Positions 13,980 through 18,504 of a stretch of 18,504 bases of DNA are shown here, piece by piece (the first letter of the stretch is position 1; each line of letters starts with the position of its first letter). Below the pieces are notes generated by a model. It had not been told where the DNA came from. It saw nothing but the letters and a program-made list of their open reading frames with translations, and did no database searches. The stretch lies in NCBI GenBank assembly GCA_040509055.1, contig JBEVLT010000138.1, positions 1-18,504 on the forward strand, written 5' to 3'. Source of the stretch: JAJKIP01 sp040509055. Its GTDB lineage: Bacteria > Bacteroidota > Bacteroidia > Chitinophagales > Chitinophagaceae. Made by a program: the position numbers and the translations under genes.

Positions 13980-14954
13980 TTGACTGAAACAATCATCAAC
14001 CTCGAAACCGTCAACCCTATCGAGTTCTTCGGCGTCAACAACGGCAAATTAGACATCCTCAAAAAGAAATTCCCGCTTCTCAAGATCCTTTCCCGCGGCA
14101 CCCAGATCAAGCTGTCCGGCTCTCCCGAGCAGATCGAAAGCGCAAAGGAAAAGATCGAACTGATCGTGTCGTACCTGGAACGGAATGGTCACATGAGCGA
14201 GAACTATTTTGAGCAGGTGCTCGGGGGCGACGATGCCGAAACCATCGATCACTTTAAGGAACGCAACCCGAACGAAGTGCTCGTATTCGGACCCAACGGA
14301 AAATCGGTACGTGCCCGCACCAACAACCAGAAAAAACTGGTACAGGTAGCGGAGAAAAACGATATCGTCTTCGCCATCGGGCCTGCCGGTACCGGCAAAA
14401 CCTATACGGCCGTGGCGCTTGCCGTAAGGGCATTGAAGAACAAGCACGTGAAAAAGATCATCCTCACCCGGCCTGCCGTGGAAGCCGGAGAAAGCCTCGG
14501 CTTCCTGCCCGGCGACCTGAAGGAAAAGATCGATCCCTACCTGCGGCCGCTCTACGATGCGCTGGACGACATGATCCCTGCCGACAAGCTGGGTTATTAC
14601 ATGAGCACCCGCACCATCGAGATCGCACCGCTGGCGTATATGCGCGGCCGCACACTGGACAATGCCTTTATCATCCTGGATGAAGCGCAGAATGCCACGG
14701 AGCTGCAGCTGAAAATGTTCCTGACACGTATCGGCGCCAATGCCAAGGCCATCATCACCGGCGACCTGACCCAGGTGGACCTGCCGCGCAACCAGAAAAG
14801 CGGGCTGATGACGGCCACGCGCATCCTTCGCAATATCGACGGCATCGCCCATATCGAGCTCGACGAGGAAGACGTAGTACGGCACCGCCTGGTAAAAGCC
14901 ATCCTGCGGGCCTACACGAAAGAACATGATACGAACCAGGCAGCGCAGAAATAA
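13980..14954 (+). CDS. phoH: PhoH family ATPase
   Basis: 324-residue cytosolic P-loop NTPase. The N-terminal part (residues 1-75) resembles a KH-like domain (IKLSGSPEQIESAKEKIELI). The ATPase domain has Walker A GPAGTGKT (134-141), Walker B IILDEAQN (231-238) and the TGDLTQVDLP sensor motif (260-269). PhoH proteins are linked to RNA metabolism and phosphate stress; in vitro roles are not settled. The start is a TTG at 13980: family members begin with a Met-Thr-Glu-x-Ile segment, and no ATG or GTG is present at that point. The gene has its own promoter and structured leader and is closed by a strong terminator, so it is monocistronic. Confidence 0.95.
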   Translation: MTETIINLETVNPIEFFGVNNGKLDILKKKFPLLKILSRGTQIKLSGSPEQIESAKEKIELIVSYLERNGHMSENYFEQVLGGDDAETIDHFKERNPNEVLVFGPNGKSVRARTNNQKKLVQVAEKNDIVFAIGPAGTGKTYTAVALAVRALKNKHVKKIILTRPAVEAGESLGFLPGDLKEKIDPYLRPLYDALDDMIPADKLGYYMSTRTIEIAPLAYMRGRTLDNAFIILDEAQNATELQLKMFLTRIGANAKAIITGDLTQVDLPRNQKSGLMTATRILRNIDGIAHIELDEEDVVRHRLVKAILRAYTKEHDTNQAAQK

Positions 14955-14982
14955 CCGAACGATTACTAACCCTTCATGCATA

Positions 14983-15011
14983 CAAAGCCCCGTACGGGGC
15001 TTTGCTTTTTT
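14983..15011 (+). terminator. Intrinsic terminator of phoH
   Basis: CAAAGCCCC (14983-14991), loop GTAC, GGGGCTTTG (14996-15004), a perfect 9-bp stem, then C and six T (15006-15011). It lies 29 nt after the phoH stop. Confidence 0.93.
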
Positions 15012-15049
15012 ACGGTACGCGGCAACGCATAAACTTTGTAATTTGCAGG

Positions 15050-15499
15050 ATGAAAAAATCACTCCCCCTCCTTGCCCTCTTTTTTTGCGCGGTTGCCTGT
15101 AACAATGCAGACAAGCAGGAAGCCGGCGCTTCGGAAAACGATGTGGATGCAGCAAGAAACTTTATACAGGCTGCCCTGAAAAGCGATTTCCGGCAGGCCC
15201 GTACCTACATGCTGACCGATTCGGTGAACGAAGGATGGATGGTCCTGGCGGAGCGGGTGAACGAGCACCAGTCGGCCGAAGAAAAAAAGAGACTGGCCGC
15301 CGCTTCCATCAACATCCACAATGTGAGCAGGCCGGTGCAGGACTCGGTAACGATCGTGATCTATTCCAACTCATATAAAAACAACCGGGATACGCTGAAA
15401 GTAGTAAAGCAGCATGGTAACTGGCTGGTGGACCTTGATTATCTCTTTACGCATGACCGCGATACCGTGGGCCACCGTATCGATACTATTTCCAGATGA
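15050..15499 (+). CDS. Small lipoprotein with DUF4878-like domain
   Basis: 149 residues. Lipoprotein signal KKSLPLLALFFCAVAC with lipidation Cys at residue 17. The mature part starts Glu/Asp-rich, then has a helix AARNFIQAALKSDFRQARTYM, a middle helical region (EEKKRLAAASI) and a beta sheet ending VTIVIYSNSY, DTLKVVKQHGNWLVDLDY. This helix-then-sheet layout resembles the NTF2-like DUF4878 lipoproteins of Bacteroidota, whose ligand is unknown. The start at 15050 gives the signal peptide; TAATTTGC just before it may be the promoter -7 box, which would put the start site almost at the ATG. The stop overlaps the crcB ATG (ATGA, 15496-15499), so the two are translationally coupled. Confidence 0.85.
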   Translation: MKKSLPLLALFFCAVACNNADKQEAGASENDVDAARNFIQAALKSDFRQARTYMLTDSVNEGWMVLAERVNEHQSAEEKKRLAAASINIHNVSRPVQDSVTIVIYSNSYKNNRDTLKVVKQHGNWLVDLDYLFTHDRDTVGHRIDTISR

Positions 15500-15870
15500 T
15501 CAAAAACATCTTACTGGTAGGTATGGGGGGTGGCATGGGCAGCATAGCCCGCTACCTGTGTCAGAAATGGTTTATCGATCATTACCCTTCCTCCTTTCCC
15601 TGGGGCACCTTTGCTGTCAACATCACCGGCTGCCTGCTGATCGGTATTTTCTGGGGCATCACGTTCCGGTCGGCCGAAAGCAACCTGCACTGGAAATTGC
15701 TGCTGATGACGGGACTTTGCGGTGGCTTTACCACCTTTTCGGCTTTTACGCTCGAAGGTGTGGGTTTGCTGCGGGAACAGCGTTTCGGCCTGTTTTTTTC
15801 TTATATTATCGTCAGCGTCATGCTGGGACTGGCCGCTACCTGGGCCGGCATGAAGATTTCGCGCTTCTGA
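15496..15870 (+). CDS. crcB: Fluoride channel CrcB/Fluc
   Basis: 124 residues, four transmembrane helices, normal length for a single-domain Fluc subunit that works as a dual-topology dimer. It exports fluoride from the cytosol. Hallmarks: GGGMGSIARY near the N-terminus, GTFAVNITGCLLIG with the polar Asn42 of the pore track, and GLCGGFTTFSAF, which carries the Phe-box and the Ser/Thr lining the fluoride path. The start is fixed by the 4-nt overlap with the lipoprotein gene. ppa follows after 13 nt. Only one copy is seen, so a homodimer is expected. No fluoride riboswitch is visible ahead of the operon. Confidence 0.95.
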   Translation: MIKNILLVGMGGGMGSIARYLCQKWFIDHYPSSFPWGTFAVNITGCLLIGIFWGITFRSAESNLHWKLLLMTGLCGGFTTFSAFTLEGVGLLREQRFGLFFSYIIVSVMLGLAATWAGMKISRF

Positions 15871-15883
15871 TAAAACCATTTTT

Positions 15884-16426
15884 ATGCTTACAGTCAATCA
15901 TCCCTGGCATGGCGCCCATTACGGCGATAAGGCGCCCCGCGAGGTCAATGCCCTGATCGAAATACCACAGGGATCGAGGGCCAAGTACGAAGTGGACAAA
16001 ACCACGGGCCTGCTCCGGCTGGACCGGGTGATCTATTCTTCGTTTCACTATCCCGTCAACTACGGCTTTATCCCCCGCACGCTGGGGCAGGATGGCGACC
16101 CGCTGGACATCCTGGTGCTGTGTTCGCAATCCATCCAGTCGCTCTGCCTCGTGGATGCCATCGTGATCGGCAATATGCAAATGATCGACAGCGGGCAAAC
16201 CGACGACAAGATCATTGCCGTGGCGGCCAAAGACCCATCGGTCAGCCACTACCGCAAAATGGAGGACCTGCCCCACCATTTCCTGCTGGAGCTGCGCAAT
16301 TTCTTCGAACAATACAAAGTGCTGGAAAATAAAAAAGTGGCCATCGACAATTTCCAGGACCAGGATACGGCATGCAGCATTATCCGGCAAGCCATCGACT
16401 TTTACAGGGAATCGTTCGGGCATTGA
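15884..16426 (+). CDS. ppa: Family I inorganic pyrophosphatase
   Basis: 180 residues, the standard length of bacterial family I enzymes. It hydrolyses cytosolic pyrophosphate to two phosphates, driving biosynthetic reactions forward. Active-site motifs: EIPQGSRAKYEVDK (E26, K34, E36), YPVNYGFIP, and the signature D70-G-D72-P-L-D75 (metal ligands), with the later AVAAKDP and HYRKMEDLP segments (KDP Asp and Tyr-Arg-Lys substrate contacts). All expected ligands are present, so the enzyme should be active. Magnesium-dependent family I enzymes are classic fluoride targets, which gives meaning to its place 13 nt after crcB. It is followed after 23 nt by the permease gene. Confidence 0.97.
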   Translation: MLTVNHPWHGAHYGDKAPREVNALIEIPQGSRAKYEVDKTTGLLRLDRVIYSSFHYPVNYGFIPRTLGQDGDPLDILVLCSQSIQSLCLVDAIVIGNMQMIDSGQTDDKIIAVAAKDPSVSHYRKMEDLPHHFLLELRNFFEQYKVLENKKVAIDNFQDQDTACSIIRQAIDFYRESFGH

Positions 16427-16449
16427 GGAAACCTGCACACAACAAGCCT

Positions 16450-16851
16450 ATGACCATTCAGCTGGTATTATTTCTGGTAATGATCGGCCTGCTTGCCGGC
16501 ATCCTGAGCGGGCTGGTCGGCGTGGGCGGCGGCATCATCGTGGTACCGGCCCTGGTACTTTTTCTCGGTTATTCCCAGCAGGCGGCACAGGGCACGTCCC
16601 TGGGGCTGCTGTTGCTGCCGGTGGGCATTCTGGCGGTGATCAATTACTACAACAAAGGGCATATCGATGTCAAAGTAGTGGCCGTCATGAGCGTTGCGTT
16701 TATCCTCGGCGGGTGGCTGGGCAGCAAGCTGGCCCTCCAGCTGTCGCAGGAGCTGCTGCGCAAAATATTCGCCATCGTACTTTTCTACACAGCCTTCCGG
16801 ATGCTGCATTGGGATACGCTGCTGATCAAATGGGTGAAAAGCTGGTTTTAA
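16450..16851 (+). CDS. Half-size TauE/SafE-type permease
   Basis: 133 residues with four hydrophobic segments. The N-terminus has the TauE/SafE repeat motif GILSGLVGVGGGIIVVPALVLFLG, then QQAAQGTSLGLLLLPVGILAVINYY and VVAVMSVAFILGGWLGSKLA. Full TauE/SafE transporters (anion or sulfur compound exporters) have two such repeats and about 250 residues; this one has a single repeat, so it would need to dimerise. Single-repeat members are known in several phyla, so I do not treat it as truncated. The start at 16450 fits the helix; an in-frame ATG at 16372 lies inside ppa. Cargo is unknown; the operon context suggests an anion. Confidence 0.85.
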   Translation: MTIQLVLFLVMIGLLAGILSGLVGVGGGIIVVPALVLFLGYSQQAAQGTSLGLLLLPVGILAVINYYNKGHIDVKVVAVMSVAFILGGWLGSKLALQLSQELLRKIFAIVLFYTAFRMLHWDTLLIKWVKSWF

Positions 16852-16876
16852 GATCATCGCTTTTTTTAACGCTTCG

Positions 16877-16911
16877 TTGAAATGCAGAACGGCGGCCCCT
16901 GTCTATATTTG
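16877..16911 (+). promoter_or_regulatory. Promoter of the exported protein gene at 16930
   Basis: TATATTTG at 16904-16911 is a perfect TAnnTTTG box; TTG at 16877-16879 lies 24 nt upstream, slightly long. The start site would be near 16917, about 13 nt before the ATG. Confidence 0.5.
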
Positions 16912-16929
16912 ACTTACCACCCACCTGAT

Positions 16930-17598
16930 ATGAAAAAGAAACTGCTGTTTGTACTGGCCATCGCCTGCTGCTCCGCGGCGGCTCATGCACAGGTCAATGA
17001 TGATTACTGGCAAAAAGCCGGGTACCTGCTCAAATTTTCCAAAAACTATTTCCGTTCCGATCCCTTCGCCGGCGAGTTCAGCGGGTTCCTGAAACACCTG
17101 CTCAACGATCCCGGCATTACCGGCAGGGTGGTCCGGAAAAAAACCGATACCAGCCTTTATGTCGTGCATGGCATCTATACCAGCTACAATCCGTTTTTCT
17201 TCAAACCCAAACGGGTGGAAGTGATGCTGGAAGAAACGCCGGTGGAATACAACGATTCCCTGCACACCACCGATACGATATTCACCTACCAGCTGATGGC
17301 CTATGCCGACGACAATGGCGACGGGCGGAGGGAGATCATCAAAGAGTTTGAAAAGATCCACCGCCAGGTCAACCGGCAGCTTGAAAGCAATTACAAGGAG
17401 GTAAAAGAAGGGACCGCCGTTACAGCAGCCGTGCACAATTACTTTATGCCGCTGTATTTTCTCTCGCCCCTTTCGCTGGCGTGGGGCCGGCTGGATACCA
17501 AACAGGAGCTGGTACTGAATATTACGCTGCGCATCAAGGTGAGGGCCAACCAAACCGTGCTGCCGGCCATGCAATTGGGGCGGCACCTTCTTCCCTGA
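16930..17598 (+). CDS. Exported protein of unknown function
   Basis: 222 residues with a signal peptide (KKKLLFVLAIACCSAAAHAQ, cleavage after AHA or AQ). The start at 16930 is preferred to 16882 because the latter lies upstream of the predicted promoter start and adds a non-signal extension. The mature part is basic-aromatic at first (YLLKFSKNYFRSDPFAGEFSG), then beta-rich with paired strands (SLYVVHGIYTSY, RVEVMLEE), an acidic DDNGDGRRE segment like a calcium-binding loop, and an Arg/Gln-rich helix (EFEKIHRQVNRQLESNYKEV). No known family is recognised. Secreted or periplasmic location is firm; the role is unknown. Confidence 0.85.
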   Translation: MKKKLLFVLAIACCSAAAHAQVNDDYWQKAGYLLKFSKNYFRSDPFAGEFSGFLKHLLNDPGITGRVVRKKTDTSLYVVHGIYTSYNPFFFKPKRVEVMLEETPVEYNDSLHTTDTIFTYQLMAYADDNGDGRREIIKEFEKIHRQVNRQLESNYKEVKEGTAVTAAVHNYFMPLYFLSPLSLAWGRLDTKQELVLNITLRIKVRANQTVLPAMQLGRHLLP

Positions 17599-17924
17599 CA
17601 GATTACCGTGTCCTGCTATATTGTATGGCAACTGTGATCGTGATCCTGTCGCAGGCCATTGACATTTGATGATCCAGTCCCGGCACAGGGCCAGGCCACC
17701 CATGTGGGGCTCGGATGTAATGATAAAAAGAAGCTTTTCATAAGACATGGCCCCGGTTTATCAGTACGCTTAAATATACCTGGTCTAAGGCTGGCATCAT
17801 GCGGCAAGCTGTCTTTCTCTTACCATGCCAGTTACACAATATGTAAAAATCCTGTTCCTGCATCTAAGAGAAAATACGTAGCCAACTGCGGACAAAATAT
17901 CAACAAAATACCTATTTTCCGTTC
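17599..17924 (+). other. 326-nt gap without a supported gene
   Basis: No frame on either strand has a signal peptide, a domain or codon use like the neighbours. The stretch is more AT-rich than the flanking genes. It contains no full TAnnTTTG box; the nearest is TATTTTCC ahead of the sigma factor start. A short AAAAG-AAG-CTTTT hairpin is the only structure I see. The sigma factor promoter probably lies here. Confidence 0.6.
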
Positions 17925-18500
17925 GTGAATAAGGACAGGCACAGTCATATTTCCGATCAGGAGCTGCTGGAAAAGTTTTATACCAGCCGCAACAACGAAT
18001 GGCTGGGCATCCTTCTGCAGCGGTACACGCTGTTGCTGCTGGGTGTATGCATGAAGTACCTGAAGGACGAAGACGAAGCAAAGGACTGTGTGCAGCAGGT
18101 ATTCCTGAAAGCGATACAGGAGCTGCACAAATACCGCGTGGAGTACTTCAAATCCTGGCTGTACATGGTGGCCAAGAATTACTGCCTGATGCGGCTGCGC
18201 GATAAACAGGGCCGGGTACCTGCCGAACTATCCAACCAGCCGATCGCCGCACCGGAAGACCCCGATACGCAACGGCTGCAGGATACCGATCATACACTGG
18301 ACCTGATGGAAACCGCCCTGCAGGAACTGAATGCCGAGCAGCAGCAATGTGTAACTTTGTTTTACCTTCAAAAGAAAAGCTACCAGGAGATCAGCGAGGA
18401 GACAGGATTCTCCATGATGCAGGTAAAAAGCCATATTCAGAACGGTAAGCGTAACCTTAAAATACTGATTGAAAGAAAACTAAAGGATGAAATGAAATAA
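17925..18500 (+). CDS. ECF-type sigma-70 family RNA polymerase sigma factor
   Basis: 191 residues. Region 2 spans about 25-92 (RYTLLLLGVCMKYLKDEDEA, DCVQQVFLKAI, then FKSWLYMVAKNYCLMRLR, the core-binding and -10 recognising part). A linker of about 40 residues follows (no sigma-3), then region 4 at about 132-180 with the helix-turn-helix SYQEISEETGFSMMQVKSHIQNGKRNLK, which reads the -35 element. The start is GTG at 17925; the next in-frame ATG would cut into region 2. The stop codon at 18498-18500 is 1 nt before an ATG at 18502, so a coupled downstream gene, possibly an anti-sigma factor, is likely but lies outside the window. Confidence 0.93.
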   Translation: MNKDRHSHISDQELLEKFYTSRNNEWLGILLQRYTLLLLGVCMKYLKDEDEAKDCVQQVFLKAIQELHKYRVEYFKSWLYMVAKNYCLMRLRDKQGRVPAELSNQPIAAPEDPDTQRLQDTDHTLDLMETALQELNAEQQQCVTLFYLQKKSYQEISEETGFSMMQVKSHIQNGKRNLKILIERKLKDEMK

Positions 18501-18501
18501 G

Positions 18502-18504
18502 ATG
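18502..18504 (+). CDS. Start codon of a gene continuing past the window
   Basis: ATG immediately after the sigma factor stop (1 nt gap), at the right edge. Nothing of the product can be read. Position and spacing suggest a gene co-transcribed with the sigma factor. Confidence 0.4.

Noticed and set aside
15005..15049. Fluoride riboswitch ahead of the crcB operon
   Set aside because: Only 45 nt separate the terminator from the first ATG, too short, and no crcB-motif consensus is present.
14049..15155. 368-codon minus-strand frame over phoH
   Set aside because: It would cross the phoH terminator; phoH motifs are unambiguous on the plus strand.
1..18504. CRISPR array, tRNA/rRNA, IS or phage genes, toxin-antitoxin or classic defence system
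   Set aside because: Looked for on both strands; no repeat-spacer pattern, no transposase or integrase motif and no known defence domain was found.

Overview
The window looks like chromosomal core and near-core DNA from a Bacteroidota bacterium, most likely of the Chitinophagaceae type. The reasons are: a DUF5686/carboxypeptidase-like surface protein, many short exported proteins and lipoproteins with a Cys lipobox, almost no Shine-Dalgarno sequences, and repeated matches to the Bacteroidota promoter pattern (TTG, a spacer of about 20, TAnnTTTG). GC content and codon use look even throughout. I see no prophage, IS element, CRISPR array, tRNA or rRNA.

Layout. 1-886 (+): the 3' part of a Nudix hydrolase followed 2 nt later by a YfcE-like phosphodiesterase. 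887-991: a convergent gap filled by an inverted repeat built of heptamers. 992-3436 (-): a PD40/TolB-like beta-propeller protein, a lipoprotein metzincin protease and a small four-helix membrane protein. 3437-3548: a divergent promoter region. 3549-4541 (+): a TPR lipoprotein. 4542-4757: a gap with three hairpins, one of them a good terminator, just ahead of rpe. 4758-7075 (+): rpe, a small exported protein, an exported methyltransferase-like protein and a GNAT acetyltransferase. 7076-7569: a gene-poor gap. 7570-9293 (+): an exported YciI-domain protein, a small membrane protein and a trypsin-like lipoprotein protease that appears to have lost its start codon. 9315-11774 (-): the DUF5686 protein. 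11932-13230 (+): an exported GH29 alpha-L-fucosidase, separated by a bidirectional terminator from a DUF5684 membrane protein (-).

13720-13979 holds back-to-back promoters and a structured leader ahead of phoH, which starts with TTG. After a strong terminator, 15050-16851 (+) looks like one operon: lipoprotein, fluoride channel crcB, inorganic pyrophosphatase ppa and a half-size TauE/SafE permease. The window ends with an exported protein of unknown function, a 326-nt gap, and an ECF-type sigma factor whose stop codon is 1 nt from the ATG of the next gene.

The functional themes are envelope proteins and proteases, glycan use (fucosidase), pentose phosphate metabolism (rpe), RNA metabolism or stress (phoH) and phosphate/fluoride handling (crcB-ppa). 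I did not find a clear-cut new multi-gene system. The strongest non-routine signals are the phoH leader with a possible loop-receptor pseudoknot, the hairpin-rich stretch before rpe, the crcB-ppa operon, the heptamer inverted repeat and the frameshifted protease start.
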